Shown: piece after piece, positions 12,001 through 27,000 of the stretch
Position numbering within the stretch: position 1 is the first letter of the stretch
Layout of the letters: each line of letters begins with the position of its first letter
Origin: Chionis minor
Lineage: Eukaryota; Chordata; Aves; Charadriiformes; Chionididae
Assembly (NCBI GenBank): GCA_013398295.1
Contig: VZSF01007793.1
Span: 410,655-474,654, forward strand
DNA: 64,000 nucleotides
Direction of reading: 5' to 3'
Notes under the pieces: model-generated
Database searches by the model: none
Told to the model about the DNA's origin: nothing
Seen by the model: only the letters and a program-made list of their open reading frames with translations
Position numbers and translations under genes: made by a program

Positions 12001-15000
12001 GGGTTGGACCAGATGATCTCTAGAGGTCCCTTCCAACACCTGTGATACTGTGATTGATTTGTGGGTGCTGAGTGTGTGTGTGTACATGCAAGTATGTATG
12101 CATGCATACCTAATACAAAGTTGAGGCACCAGGTAATGAAGTGGCAGCAGTCGTACTGCTCTGCAGCACTCTAACTTCTCCCCTTGTGCCGTGCCCCTCT
12201 TTTTCAGTTCTCCTGTGTTACAAATACATGCTGCATAACTGAGCCCTCTGCTCTGGTTCATAGGCAGTGATATTTACTGTGTAAACGGAGTGCTTGCACT
12301 GCTGGGAGAGGTGGACATGGTCCTGGGTTTGTCTTCTTGGAAACTCTGCTTCTGACAGTGTTTTCTTCTCAGATGCGTTATCTTCTCTTTATGTTTAACA
12401 CAGCCGTAATACCAGTGTTGTAAGATAGTAGGCATGACAGTTAGGCATCTATTGTCTGCCTCAGATAAATGAAAACCCTTTTCCTTTTCTGAAGATAGCT
12501 TCACAAAGAGCAATAAAGAATCCCCTGAGAAAACAGATCAACATCAAATACGACCCAATAACATTTTTTTCCCTCGGTGCATGTCACGTTAGCAGCTTCA
12601 ATTTTAAGGTGACAGCAGTTTCCCATGTACAGCTATGTCAGGTCAAGCAGTTAAAAAAAAAAAGTTGGAAAAATGTGATTTAGCCGATTTTATTTTTTTA
12701 TATTGGGCCGCGGGGTCTTAAACTACTTTAAATTACAATGACATTGAATAAGGCCTAAGTAATCCTAATTTAGGGCCATGAAAGCGGTAGGGTTCTCTGA
12801 AGAACCACTGAGGAGGGAAGCCTTAAGCATCAAAGTTTATCTGTCCCAAAAAGCAACCCCCAAAGTTGTTCTTACTGCCTCATTAAAACTCCACTGGCAG
12901 TCGTGGCCATGAGAGGTTAGTAAGTGGTGCATGTTTTGGAATCAAATGTTTGGGGTTTTTCTGCTCTCAAAATTTGTTGGGATTAAAAACGTTTGTAATA
13001 AAGAAAAGAAGGGGCAGGGGTTCGTGTCCCTGGAGACCTGCGCTGGGGACAGGGTTTGGGTCGCCGCGGACCACCTTTGCAGAGGTTACATCGCCCTCTT
13101 GTGTGAAGCCCCAGTCATTTCGGTATGAAATCCAGTTGAATCGGGAATGCAGAATGTATGTTGGCTTCCTTTCAGCTTTGCTTTTATAAAACTGGACCTC
13201 GTAAAGTGCGATGCGTGTGGTGAATCTACGCTCTGCTCAGATGCACCCTACCCCTTCTGCCTGTCCCCTTTAAAAACTTTTCTTCACAGTTTTGCTTTTC
13301 AGCATCAAATTATTTAAATTCTTTAAAGTCACTTGCATCAACACCTTCAGAAACTTGAACCTGCAGATACCCCACTCAGATATTTTAGTTCAGTATCACA
13401 AGAGAAACTGGGAGGGGCTTCCACATCAGCCTCCAAATTGCCAGGTAATTTTGCTGTAGTTAAGGCACTGATAGAGTGACAGGTCTGTCATTCTAAATTT
13501 TTTTTTTTTTTTTAATTTAGAATCAAGATACACTGGCTGAGCAGTTTGTGCAAGTAATTTGGCAGTCAAGATTTCCGGATAGCTATCGTGAACTACGATT
13601 GGCTTGGTTGGCACTGTTGCTCCGTTAGATTTATGAGTGCATTACAAGCTGGCACAATCAATGTCATCTTTTCTTTTCCCTTTCCGATCAATAAAAAGGC
13701 AAAATGAATATTTTCTGCCTGTCCATTTTGGCATGAAGCCTACGTAGCAGACCATGTCCAAGAAGCACTATGTATGTTCTTGGCCTAGCAACTGTATTTC
13801 AGTATCCAATCAGCAAAGAAAACATACAGAAAAAAGGAAAGAAGCTTTTATAGTATACAAAAAAGGCTGTGTTGAATACACTTTACTGACATATGAAAGC
13901 TTATAAGGGTTGCTCATGTTGAGGCTGTAAAAATATTTAATATTCATGTGTAATAATAGTTTGATAAGTAAGTAGATATTGATGGAGTTCTTGAGAATTG
14001 GAGATTGATTCCTGGCCTAATGTACAGAGTAATTGTATTTTTAAAAATTTCCTTATGTTACGGTGTCATGCATATGCAGAAACAGTCCTATTATCTTTAT
14101 AAATTGTAGTGTGAGTTGAATTTATATAATAACATCTTCTGAAGCACTGTGCTTGAAATTTTCTGCACTTTTCTTTTTTGCAGGCAGAAACTATGAATGC
14201 CAGCCTTTTACGTGTTCACCTTGAATGCAGTCTACCTAACGACGCATATCAGCAAGTTAAGGTATGTTTTATTATAATTTTATATCTGTTTAAGTCATTT
14301 TATTCCAAGCTTAGAGGGGCACTTCCCAAACCTGTAGAAGTTTTAGCAGCGATGCGATTTCCAGTGTCTCAGTTTAAAGGGAATTGTGCTTTTAGCTATG
14401 CTTTTATGAAACCGTACCCTGTGTTACAAATGAAAACGTCACATGCATCACACTATAACCTTTAGGAGAGGGGGAGATGGAAAAAACCACCCAAGGCCTG
14501 CCCCCCCCCCCCCCCCCCCCCNNNNNNNNNNNNNNNNNNNNNNNNNNCCCCCCCCAAAAAAAAACCCAAAACCCAACCCCAAACCAACCCAACAGGCTGT
14601 GTGTTTCAGTGTGGAGGTGTTGTATGACTTAGGTGGGGTACAGAAGTGGTTATATTCCTGCAATTCCCTTTCTCTGGGGACAGTTCCCAAGTTTTCTGGC
14701 TCGCACTGACACAAGGGCTGGGAGGCTGAATTTGAGGCTCTCCGGGCTGGGCGCTGAGGAGCCATTGAAGGTGTCCTTGGCGTTGAGCAGAGCTGAGGAG
14801 GGGTGGGCTGGTTAGCAGAGCAGCCCCCTCCAGAAGCTCAGGACAGTAGGTCACCTCCTGCTCCAGGGCAGCGCCTTCCAAATCCCCTCTTCCCCTCTGT
14901 CCTCAAACGTCCTCAGGCAGTACATGGGTGTTGGTCCACGGCGCCGATGGTGCTTCGTGGGGTATTTTGTTGGATGATGAGGTACACAGGCCCGCGCTGG

Positions 15001-18000
15001 GGTCTGCGGCAGCTTGCTTTCATCAAAACCAGCTGTTTTTCTGGACGTTGCACGTCGCAGTGGTGCTGTGCTGGTTCACTCCCATGTTTGATTCTTGCCT
15101 TGGCGAACAAGGCTGGGCCCGAGATGCACCTGACCGTGGGGGATGGCAGGTCATGCAGCTCCTTGCCTTGACATGAGCTTCCCAAGGGCGCGCCATCCCT
15201 GTGCTGCCGTCTCCACAGCGGCCCCCGCCCCTGCTGCTGGCAGCCATTTCGAGTGCTGAGGGTTTCTGTGATGCTGTGCAAGCGGTGAACTGGCATCCCG
15301 TTCCCAGAGACGCTTCCCCGCTCTCGCTGTGCCTCCTTGCAGCGCTTCGGATTAGCTGAAGGTGTTTTGCTGCTGCTTCAGGAGAGCACTTCACGTGCCA
15401 GGGGTAGAGGCTTTCCTCCTCCTCTTCCTCCTCCTCATCCTGCTGCTGACCAAATTAGTGCTCTCGGTAGGGCACTGGCACCTGAGTTTAGGAACCTTCA
15501 TGGTGTGATGCAGGACACGTTTATGTTCCTCACTGTTGATTGTCTAGTTTTGTTTCGCTTTGTTGGCTTTAATTTTTTTATGGAATGGTGTCTTGTGTCT
15601 TTGTAGTTGCTAAGACTCAGCTGTCTTAAAAACAGCCACTACTTAGAAAAGGAAATAAGATCCTATTTGTATTTATCTAAAGTATTTCTAGCCAGGCGAC
15701 AGTGTTTTCTATTAAGAATTGTACATGTATGTTTGTTTTTTTAAAATTACTTCAGTGAGAAATGGAGACAAAAATCACAGGATTTGGAAAAATATAACTA
15801 TAAACAGACCAGTGAACATGAACTGTCTTCCTACCATTAAGACACATGCATCAGTCTGTTTATGGCACATTTTATTGAAGGCAGAGGATTTAACAAAGGA
15901 AACTGTTTTGCAGTCCCTGAGGTGAGACTGACTAAGACAGTTTATAAATTTGCATTCTTTCAAGGTTCAGTGTCCTTTTTAGTTGTTTTTTGTCTTTGTT
16001 TTTGCTGTGCTGTCTTTACCTGCACTGTCTTTGGTTTCTGGTGAGATTTTAGCAGAGGTCCTAATTACTCCTGTTTTGCCAGCACTTTGGTGCTGGAAAC
16101 CTTGTCTGTTAGATAATACCTTTGATTAACTTCTCAAGATACCTTACTGTAATGAATTTTTTTTTCTGTTCCCTACCCCACCACACACACACACCTTATC
16201 CCCTTGTCTCGCTCCAGAGTTGCTGTTTTATGTCTGACGACCCAATGCTGCTAGAAATGAGCTTAACGGTAAGAATGGAAAATGCCCAACAAGATTTTGT
16301 GGAGCAAAGACAATACTTACTGGAGAATCTTTTTGTAGCTTATGTAGCAATGGAAAAAATGAAGACCTTGGGTAAGTCCAAAATATGACTGTTAATTGTT
16401 ATAGAACTTGGTTTTATACATAAGTTTTAATTTGATGTGCTAAATTGAATCAAATTCAGAGTCAGCTAAATTTTGCAAGTAAGGGAAAACAAATCATTTT
16501 AGTTAAACACAGCTTGTCAGTCACTTTGTTTAGGGCAGAGTTATTGTAAGCGCACTCCTCTTTATAAAGGTAACCATTGTAAACTTGTAAACTACATCTG
16601 TTTCATTCTTTAGTCCCCCATGCTTATGCATCTACTTAAATAATATGAAATATGCTATGGTCCTTCAATTTCTACAACTGCAGTTCTGGTTTCCCATTAA
16701 TTAAATTAAGCATAATAGGACTATGAAGGCAGAATGGTTTGTACAGTACTGGGGATAGCGGCCATTGTGGAAAGTAGGGTAATGAGGTAATACAGATGTG
16801 TGCATCATTTGTTCTCGTCAGCTGGAATTCCACAGGCAAAACAATCAACCCCTTGCAGTTTCTTTATGTTACATTTATTGGGTGAACAAATCCTCTAAAT
16901 CCAGGGGATTTAAAATTATTTATAGAGCTTTGCAGTTTGTTTGAACAGCTTTTTTAGACAGTTCTGCCAGTTTTACTTTCTGATTGAAGAAGAAGGAGCT
17001 GATTAAGAATCCAGATTAAAATAATGTATTTTAACACACTAGTAAAAAAGAACATAATCTTTTTGTCTTTCAAGAAGGTCCGTTCAGGAACTATTCACAA
17101 ACCAATATATGTTGTTCCCCCTGAGCCTGTTCTGTGATGTGATATTTACACAGAGCTGAAACTGAAATGCCCACTGTAAACCTAAATTTCCCTGCCCGTG
17201 AGGTGCCAGTGTTTTGTTATGTTGAGTTGTAGATGTACGTTTATTTTGATGCTGGTAGAGAATAGTTCACATCTGTCGTGTCAAGGGTGCTCGCTGTTGA
17301 CACTTCTGATGGTTAAAACTACTAGAAGTATGCTTTTAAGGCTGTTTTCTATGACATATAATGCAATTACACCAGGTGATAGGACCACTCCTGTTTTAAG
17401 ACCAAAAGGTGTGAAGTACCGAATTGAGCTTTGTGTTGTCTCTGGAGAATGCTTGCTGTTCAAAGTAAGGGAGCCAGGATCTTGTGTAGCCGTGTGCATA
17501 TACAGAACAGTTTTTACTGTGCGTTCTCGTGTTATTGATAGGTTGCCTCTCAGAAAGTTACTTCAGCGCCAGCCATCCTTCTTTCCTTCAGCCGTGCCTC
17601 CTGTCTTCCTGTCCGTAGGAAACGGGGGAGTTTTGCTCTATCTTGGATTTAGGAGATAATTAAGGAAGATTCCCTGTTGATATTTGCCTTCATGTTTGTG
17701 GCTTACTCCTTTGTGAAATGATTGCCAGCTCGAGATGTGTATAGTTCCTCCTTTTTACAAGGGTAGCTGTCACACCAAGATTTCTAAATTTACATCAGAA
17801 TTGTGTCTCATATGAGTATCTGACAAAGCAAGAGTGCCTCCATCGTTGGTGAACTTACCTTAGTGTTCATTCTTTTGGACAGGTGATTCCTCAGTAGACG
17901 TGTACGTCATGCATTCTGGCAACAGTCTTGTGCATATACAGGTAATCGTGGGCTTCAGGAAGTCATATTTTAGGGTGTTGAGTTTGATTGGGGAATTAAT

Positions 18001-21000
18001 TAGGCCTCTGGCTTACTTTCTAATAGCAGATTGGTTTTGCTGGTGGCAAATGTCATGCATCTATATTTTTAAAATGTGCCCAAAAGTCTAATAGATCTTT
18101 TAGATGACAAGTTGTAGTTCAGTGATGGATTTTTTTTTTAAGACATCAGAGCCGTTAACTCGAACAGAAATCCATGGGTTGATGTGAGAAAATGGCAGAT
18201 ATTGGCTTGCACATTTGACAAGAAGATATGCTAATACAGGAGCTACAATAATAATGGTGGTACTGCTTCAAGGATCATTGTCTTGTCTTCATGCAGGAAA
18301 TACGGCAGTTGTCACAAAAAGGCACATCACCTGTGGAGTTTGAGCCAGTACTGCTATCTCCATCATCTACTAACTTTACAAAAGTTGCTTCTATTTCTTG
18401 TAAAGGTACAGAATACATATATTTATAGATAATATGATTAAACAGGATTTGATTGTAAAAGGATAGCTTTTTTTCAGCAGATAGGGACCCTCAAAGATCT
18501 TAAAATCAACTTCTCTGGACTTTTTTGAGGAGTATGAATTTCTGCTAACTGTTTCCATTGTTTTTGTGTATATATGCTTCCTCGTGATGCCGATTGAAGG
18601 CTCTAAGCTATACATATTTCAAAAAGGGGAAGAAAACATTTGCTAAAATGTTAGCTGATTTTTACAATAAGTGTAATTATTGAATACGCTTTTTCAACAT
18701 CCTTTTATAATTTGTGGTTATTTTTCTGTTTCCAATATATTTTCTAAAAGGCTATTGTGCTTGGGTGGTCATTTTCTATGACATTTCTTGGCAGGATCAT
18801 TGAAGAGACTTGCCTGAGACCAGACATGTTTTTGGAAAAGCAAAGATTAACATTTAAGCATTCCTGACTCCAGCCTCTTTCCTATTCTGACCACTAGACT
18901 GCAGTGCATAGACTTTAAACATTTATGAAATAAGCTGCTTTCATAATGACATTGGGACTTGTTTTCCTAGCAGAAAAGGGCAAATAAGAAGAAAGAAGGG
19001 ACTGTATTTTCAGTGATTCTTTTTTTTTCAGAACAGTTTTTCATTTATTAAAAGGAGACAGTGTGCACGGATAAATGCAGTGCCAGTGACACTTGGTTAA
19101 AATTGGTTAGGTTGTTCTTTGCAGCCTTGCTGTGCATGTGTTTTCTGAAAGTGATAAATTTTTCTTAAAGCAAGGTTTGAAACCTCTGAAAATTAGGACA
19201 TAAGCAGTTAGATGCTTTGCTTGCTCATGTGAGAATTCATTCTGGCTGGTGTTGTATTCTCCTGTATGTCTGTTCTTTGCCCAGCTGCATCCTGTGACAG
19301 TGGAAGTCCTATAGCTGACAAGAAGAATAATAATCCGTTGGAAGGCACTACAACACTAAAAGCCTGTCTTTCCTGTCCTGTGATGGAAGGGTAGGTTGAC
19401 TGTGGATTTTTGTTTGTTTGTTTGACGTTCACTGATATTATAAGAAGAATATTGTACCCTACTTTAAGAGATGAGGTTAGCTTGCTTTGTCACTGAATGA
19501 TTCCAAGGACAGTGAAGTGGCTTCTTCCTGTTATTGCTGTGTCGTTTGCCAAAGCAGACCTGTGACATTTCAAGCAATAGTTCTGTATTTTATCCAGGAA
19601 GAATTTCATGAGCCAGTAAAAAGGTATGCCTTAGCGGCATATAAATGTTGCTTAGGGTCTGCGATAAAATTTCCACCACCTTTGTTAATCCAATGCAGAA
19701 TCAGGATAGTTACAGAAAAAATGTGAATCAATTTCTTCAGTCATCTTTTGCCAGTTTCATCCAAACTATCATATCACAAAGTAGTAGGCAATGTTGTACT
19801 ATGGCATAGCAAGAGGGCAGAGTAGTTACCTGCCTACCTTTTTTACATTTTTGTTAATTTTCGCTCTGATACTATATGTAAGTATTCCAAAGGAAATATT
19901 TTTTTTCTCTCTCCTTAAAACCTTAAAAGACCCTCATTATGCAAGAATACTACAGTTATCTTCTCTTGTGTGGACTGCTTATGTGTGCTCAAGGAGAATT
20001 GCACATGTATTTATTTTTCTTCTGTATTTACTTACAGGTATTTTGACATAGATCCTTCTGCAGCATTGTTTCACATAGAACCACATCATAATACTTCAGG
20101 ATTTTGGTCCATATGGTTTACAAACAATTTTGACTTCAGCATTGAACTGAATGAAGTCTTCATAGCCAGAGAAACAAAGAACATTTTAAAGGTAAGCTTT
20201 ATTTCTTCCTCCTACAGTGTTTTGCCTTTGATTTAAGGATATGGTCCTTTGACATACAAAATAGATTCTTTGAAAAACTCACTGTTGGCAGATCTGGTTG
20301 AAATCAGCTAAAAATAGAGGTATATGTATGCCTGTAACTGTTAGGTCCTGAAGAGCTTACTCTCTCGATAGGCATTATTCACTGTGCAGCCTGTTGTTGT
20401 ATTGTTTTATTAGCAACTCTTCCTTCATTTGAGTTGCAGCTACAGATGTGTCAAATTATAGATTGTTGCTCTGTTCTCAGAATTGTTGCATGTGTGTTTG
20501 TGCTCTATAGGATTCAGCATTTCTTCATAGGCTGTAATGGAAGTCTTTAGTACATAGATGAGCTTTGAAGTTTAGAAGGCGAAGCCAATAATTTACTCGC
20601 ACAATTGCTTGATTCAAACCAGACAAATCTGGTTTATGAATAAGCACATGATGTAGGCATCTAATTGGCTCTTCGTATATTTAGATAGGAGATTTACATA
20701 TGTGCACTGTATGGATCAGTTATGGGCACATATGTGTGTGTAGTAACAGCAGAAACACGAAGGAAGGGAAAGTGTACATTCTTCAAGGTGCTGCTCGCAC
20801 CAGAAATACTGTACCAATTTTAATTCAGTTGTCATCTGATTCTTTCTAGATTCTGAACTTTGCTGAACCTTTGACTCTACCTCCAGGCTGCTGGAATGTA
20901 TTTTCTTTGAAGCTCAGTGTGAAAAACACTGTGACAAATGTGCTTTCTAGTATTTGTCTGGCCACAAATGTGGGAATGATGTTTGAAATACCTCTGCAGA

Positions 21001-24000
21001 TATATTCGACTGTGTCCAAGGTATCCTATTCAGTTGTGTTGAATGATTATTATGCACTGCAAACCAAACTGCAACAGCCTCTTTCTTAGGCCAGAAATCT
21101 GTCCCTTAGTCCTGAAAGAAAAACTCCATACCAGAACGCTCTGTGAAACCATTCTGTAGCTTGAGAAGTTAAGCCCCTAGATTTCAACAGCGATGGAATT
21201 ACAGTTCTCTAGACAGCCTTAATTCTCTTCTTTGACTTGTCCAAATTATGCACTGAGAAACTGGAATTTATCCTGTTGTTTTTTCATATGGTCAGTTGTA
21301 GTTTTTGTTTTGTTTTTCCAGCAGGGAGATCTTCATTTTGAAGCGATTGCCCACTGTGATATTCAGTGTTACTTGGGAAAGTCGGATTCAGGTAGGCTCA
21401 TCTTGGGGTTTTTTTTAGGCATCTAACAGTAGAAAATTCATTTTATGTAGCAGGAGTTGTAATGAAAATAGTGAGATTTCTCATGCGAGTACTAAGTTTT
21501 ATGTCTTTCAAAAAGACATCCACTTCTCTGGGAGTATATAAATGCATTTGAGTAACCTGTACTGAGTACACTGTGCAGTATTTCAGACCTCTAATTCCAT
21601 AGCACGTGCTAAGCTATTGTTCTGTCTTGAAACAGTTTTTTTTGGACTTAATATTTAAGACTCTCCTATAAGTTTTCATTAGTGGCGTATGGCTCCTTGC
21701 TTTCTTCATGTGCACATTCTCCAGGGATGTTGAGGTAGAACGATAAAGCTGTCAAAAACAAATGTTGACCAATATCCTGCCTTTAGCCAGAGTTAAATTT
21801 GAAGGTCTTCTCTTTATCTGTTTCTCTCAGCAATGATTTCACAGATTTCTGCAAAAGGCCATTTATCAGACTTATAAAACAGCATCCTCAATGCTGTATG
21901 GTGTGAAACAGAAAGAAGGGGTCTCATTCTTTCTAGAACTGAGGAATCTATCTCCAGATACTGTAATGCTGGGAGCTGTTTTAAGTACCTGGCTGGCATT
22001 TACCAAAATACAGTATTAGGTATTACATTGGCATGATACTGCCTGAAGAATGTTGAATCTGATGAAAGCTGATTCAGAATAGTGCTTTTTAAAAAATCTC
22101 TGCTCAGTAAGGAATTTCAGTAGGCAGCTGGGTACCGTAGGCTTTAAACGTTCGAGTGAGTGCTCTCCTGAATATGTTTTCAAGATGATGCTTTCCTAAA
22201 ATTTTTTTCCTATGAGGATATGAAGAAGGCAATAGTAGACAGTCACATGTGAAAAGGAGAATTGAGGTAATATATGGAAACACGTGGCTTAAGCTCTGAT
22301 ACATATGCACACTTAGGTACATATCTTAGAAGCAAGTGTTTGGTTTTGTTTTTAAACCTATGTGAAGGAATATTGCTGATACGAGTGGGTCCTCGTTGCT
22401 TACATTTTTTCTGTTCTAATAATACACAGTCAGATCTTTACATACAGGTATTCTGCCTTCTAATTTAGGTTAATAGTGTTTGTTAAATAGAAGAGTCTAA
22501 TGCACAAGCCTGAAAATACTGACCTAAAGAACTCATAGCTGGATTATTCCAGTCATCGTCAATCTCAGTTGGTTACTTTAAACACTCAGGATTGTAAAAT
22601 AAAGTACATGTACTTTCAAAATGAGCCATTTTTGTTTTCTTTCAAAAGAAATTTGCTTTTCTAACTCCTTTCTGCTATGTGAGAATGCGTGAACCATCAT
22701 GGATCTAACTTTCTAAAAGGCATTAATCTTTAGACCGATATAAAGATTTGCAATTTTATCTTAAGAAGAATTTGAGAAAATTATCAGCACCTTGAAAAGA
22801 GATGCTAAAATGGAAGCACTATTTCTGCCAGACTGTGGGATTCATTTTGCTCCCTGCTGTGCTATGATACTATAATTTTGTGCCACTGTGTAGAGAATAC
22901 GGTATGATGTCGATACTTTATTGGCATCAGTGGAGGGTTCTGTGTAAAGACTACTGATAACATTATGACTTTTCAGTGGCATCCATTAGAAATAGCACCA
23001 GTGAAAAAGGCTTACTAGAGCATACAAACCTGCCTTACTCTTGTTTGCATGTACAATTACTGTGATTTTGCAGGGGTATTTCTTTAAGCAAATCAGATAT
23101 GGATAATTATATATATATACCCTCATGTATGCTTGCTTTGAAGGGAAAAAGTAAGTTACCTTTTATATTTTTGTCAGGGACCATTGCAGATACTGATTAT
23201 TTGTGTTCAGAAGTAGATTGATGGAAGGAGCAAATGTTATCTCTGTAAAATATGAAAAATCTGTTATTGTTTTAGCAAATCTGCTTTGGCAGAAGAGTCT
23301 CTCTCTGGACCGTTCTGCCTGGGATGTGGATTCTGAGCTTGCAAACGAACTTTATGAAAGATGGCAAAAAATAAGACGTGGGGAAGCCTGCAGGTCTGTA
23401 TAGAATCTGTTGAGGTTCTTAATTCAAGATAGTACAGTGTTGTAAGGAAGAATGTTTCTGTTCTGAAGTGTTCTTTATTAGGACAAGCAGTTTTGACCTT
23501 CCTGCACTTAAGTTAGTTATCTTGAAGCACCTGGAGTTTCAGAGCACCCCAGACACCCCCAGCTTCCATTTCAAGGCACTGCCAGCCATAAGTAAACATT
23601 TCAGATGCCTGAACTTTAAGATGTAAATAATATTTTAACTGTAACAGCCTCACCACAGCCTACCCAGCGTGAAAGCAGTCAAAGCATGTTTTACCAGATC
23701 ATTTGTGGAGTTGCATGAATTCCTTCATCAGCGGCGATCAGGGTCTTTGAGTAACATTTAAGGTTTTTAGTCCCTGGCCTAATGGGTACTCCATACTGGA
23801 GACATTGGGAAAGGAAGCAGTCACTGTGACTAAACAATTCTTGTGGAGATGGTGCATCAGTGACTTCAGCCCCTTTCCAGAATAAGGGAGGTAGAACTGT
23901 GAAAACCACAGTCATGTTGCAGGTGAAAAAGTGGAGACTGAAGGGATGCGCATGAGTTACACTGACTTTCTACTATTAGGTTACAGCTTTATGGGCATTA

Positions 24001-27000
24001 TTTTGTGAAGAACATTTTCAAGGAAAGATTTGACGTAATTATAGGTCCTGGCAAATCGTCGTACTATTTGCTCTTTGTTTGAAAGAAAAAATAAAATAAA
24101 ATTAACAATGCTTTCTGGTTTTGCCAATGAAGCAGGAGAAGTATTTTAGGATTGGCTCGCTTTACTCACCAGAAGAAGCCTGAAGAGGAGTCCTTTGCCT
24201 TTTTCTTGCCACGATTGACTACGGAGCCTGGCCTTACGCTCAACTTCAGTGCCACAGCAGTTAAAAGTAGTATGGTGAGGATGGCTATTGTTAATGCTTT
24301 TTCTGAGTTGATCTATGTTTAACTTGTTTAAATAACAAAGTCTGCAGTTAATATTTGGTGATGCTTAGTATTTTCATACTGCTTGTAGATCAGTGTTTTG
24401 AAGTCTGATTTAAGAGACCAGATTTGTATCCCTGTGGCTCTTGGAGAAGTTCTCTAGCTACTTAGTTGTAATATTTTAATACAAGGAGAGGAGTAGAGTG
24501 GTGTAGGTCTTAACTAACAATTGTTTGTGGTTGTTAAAGCTTTCCTTGCAATCATTGTGTAAGTTACATGCTTGTGGTAAAATTGAACAAGGGACTGGGG
24601 ATAGGATGTACTGTCATTAATGATGGATGTAGTTATGGGATGGCCTTCCTCATGCCACTGCCCTGTGTAACAGAAATGTGTAAAACATTTGCAAGAGATG
24701 TTAACACTTGAGAGATCAGCAGAGCAGTGTGTCTTCCGACCACAGTGGCAGTTGTTTCTTTCTCGTTTGTCAGATTTATGTCACTACTAACCTAGCCTGG
24801 GGCAGAACCAGTCATATAGACATAGTTTTCATATGCACATATTCTGAATTACCTTGATGTTCCATTTGTGCCATTTAATTGTCAGCCACAGTAATGTGTA
24901 TAACGTGCTTGCACTCTGACTTCTGTCAGAAAGGGTGGCACCTCACTAACTTCTGATGCTTCTGTGGAAGAGCTTTGCTTGTGTCTCCCTGCGTAAATCA
25001 AAATCCAAATGAAAGGGTTGTTTGGGGGGTGGGGGGAGGTCTGTATTTTTGCACGTGCTAGTTCTTCATGCAGTCCTAGCTATTTTTGCAAATGATATTG
25101 TGGTGACGTGCCCTGCTGTTCCATGTGGTTTTGTGCACATATGATTATGTTGCATTAAGACAGAAGTCAGGTTGAAGTCCCTTGAAAATGCAGATTGTAT
25201 TACCAGTGCTGAATTATTTAACCTTCCAGTTCTCAAGTATGTAGTTTTTAACTTTTTCTTTTCCCCTCCAAACTATTTAGGTAAAATACTTCGTACTAAG
25301 AAACCCTTCATCCTTCCCAGTTACGTTGCAGCTTCTGCCTCTTTCTTACTACCCTGATCCCCAAGCTTCACTCAGTCTGCTCAACAAATGGTAATGAGTA
25401 TTAACTATCTCAGGATACTCTTTTCCCTTTTAAAATACTATTTGCCATGCCTCGTGATTGTTGCTTATTGTTTGCTTTAATTTTTCAAAGTGTGACTTAG
25501 ATGGGAATAATGTTCTCACCCATTTTGGAAGAGACAATCACGTTCAGAGTAGCTCCCTGTATGATGCAATTACTTTATAATGTACCTGATCGTTGATGAA
25601 ACCAGATTGAGCATGTTTCCGGCAACTTTATGTCTGCCAGCTGTGAACTATAATCAGTCATCTTTTGAGATTTGAGGCTTAGTGCAAGCTTGTGCAAGCT
25701 GCCCAGGTGAGGGAAACAACTTCCAGAGTTGGGGTTGGGCATCTCTCTGCAAGGCTGGTTGGAAAGTAGACAGAGCCTGTAGACTGATCAGTGAGAAGGA
25801 AGGTAACTGAACCTTCCCACCAGGGCAAGTTTTCTTCTTAGCTTTGTCTTAGGTAAAAACCATGGTTGAAGAAGACGAAACGGGAGCCAGGAAGAAAAAT
25901 TCAGTTCCAGAGCTAGGAAGCCCACTGTAAATGTTTAGGCCCGGCTAAGCAAATGTTTCTACATTGTTTTGAACTCTCTATTTTAGAACCAAGGAGATCT
26001 AATGAGAAATCTAGGTAAGAGTTAGATGAACAGTATAAAGTGGCATGGTGAGGTGGGCTGAAGTTCATCAAAATAAGCCCTGGCTCCCACACTTAGCTTT
26101 GAAAAACTGTGAGGTTGGCAGGACTATTTGCTTGATAGGAGCCAGTGGGACTACTCATATGCTTAAGTGGAACTTGCTTATTTGGGGTTCAAATCCCTGT
26201 GTAATTGCTTCCTTAATCTCATTTCTTTACATACGTATGTGTATGTGCGTATATATATGCACATTAATAACTACGTCTGTTTGCATACTAGATAGAATTT
26301 CCACACAGATCCTTTCTAGTGGTTTTAAATTCCATTTTCTCTGTATTTGTGCACTCTTGTTTCTGCAGATCTTCTAGGTTTACCAGAAATCACGTCCTCT
26401 AACTGGTTCTTTTTAAGCTAATGTGATAGAAAGTTGTGACAAGTAAATTTCCAGTTTGGTGGATGGAGGTCCATTAGTCCTCTATAATCTAGATTTTACC
26501 TATTGGTTTTCTTATGTGTGTTTTTAATACCTGAATGTCAAATGCTTATAATTTGCTCTCAGGCAATAATCAACTGCTGTAAGTGAATCTGATTTGCAAA
26601 GTATGTGAAAGAAAATGGGAATTTGTCCCAAACAAATCATGAGCAGAAAGAGGGATATTTGAGTAAATTAATAAGATTTGATAATAATTATTTCTAAACA
26701 GTTACGTGGGCAGAAAAAGCTTTGGGGGCTTTGTGTTTGTGTGGCTAAGAAATTGTATTTCTTGATTGTGATCTTTTGCAATATTATATGCTTAGAGATC
26801 TAAAATGTCCAGCCATTTGTCTATTTTTCAAATGTGTGGAATCCACATAAAACTGATTTGTAGTTTATTCTGTTAAAATGCAGACCCGTATTTCCACTGT
26901 ATGTCACATCTGCTAAAATGCAATCGTAAAAGTATTCTTTATTTAAGAATAAATGCCAGCATGTAAAAATAAGTCAATGTAGTTCTGACAGACTAGGTTT

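Larger units (their letters stand above)
7334..14183 (+). other. Large intron (6.85 kb) between window exons 4 and 5
   Basis: The longest intron in the window. It holds the adjacent hairpins at 8354-8396, an old antisense CR1-like stretch at about 9790-9945, an imperfect tandem duplication at 9941-10053 and a 5'-truncated CR1 at about 11515-12058. The remainder is AT-rich unique-looking sequence with homopolymer tracts. No coding exon was found in it. Confidence 0.85.
14262..16217 (+). other. Intron with assembly gap and GC-rich block
   Basis: This intron holds the poly-C tract interrupted by Ns (14501-14555), a C-rich low-complexity tail to about 14590, and a GC-rich, CpG-containing block from about 14600 to 15440 that contrasts with the AT-rich flanks. 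A CA repeat sits near 16181-16195. Several open frames of 60-127 codons in the GC-rich block show no recognisable similarity. Confidence 0.75.

Noticed and set aside
21021..21321. Possible U12-type intron after exon 11 (donor GTATCCTATT)
   Set aside because: The donor core TATCCT fits, but no TCCTTAAC-like branch site lies within 40 bases of the acceptor, and a normal pyrimidine tract is present. Treated as a U2-type intron.
26186..26196. tRNA gene suggested by an exact B box
   Set aside because: No acceptor stem, D-arm or anticodon arm can be folded around it; more likely part of an old repeat.
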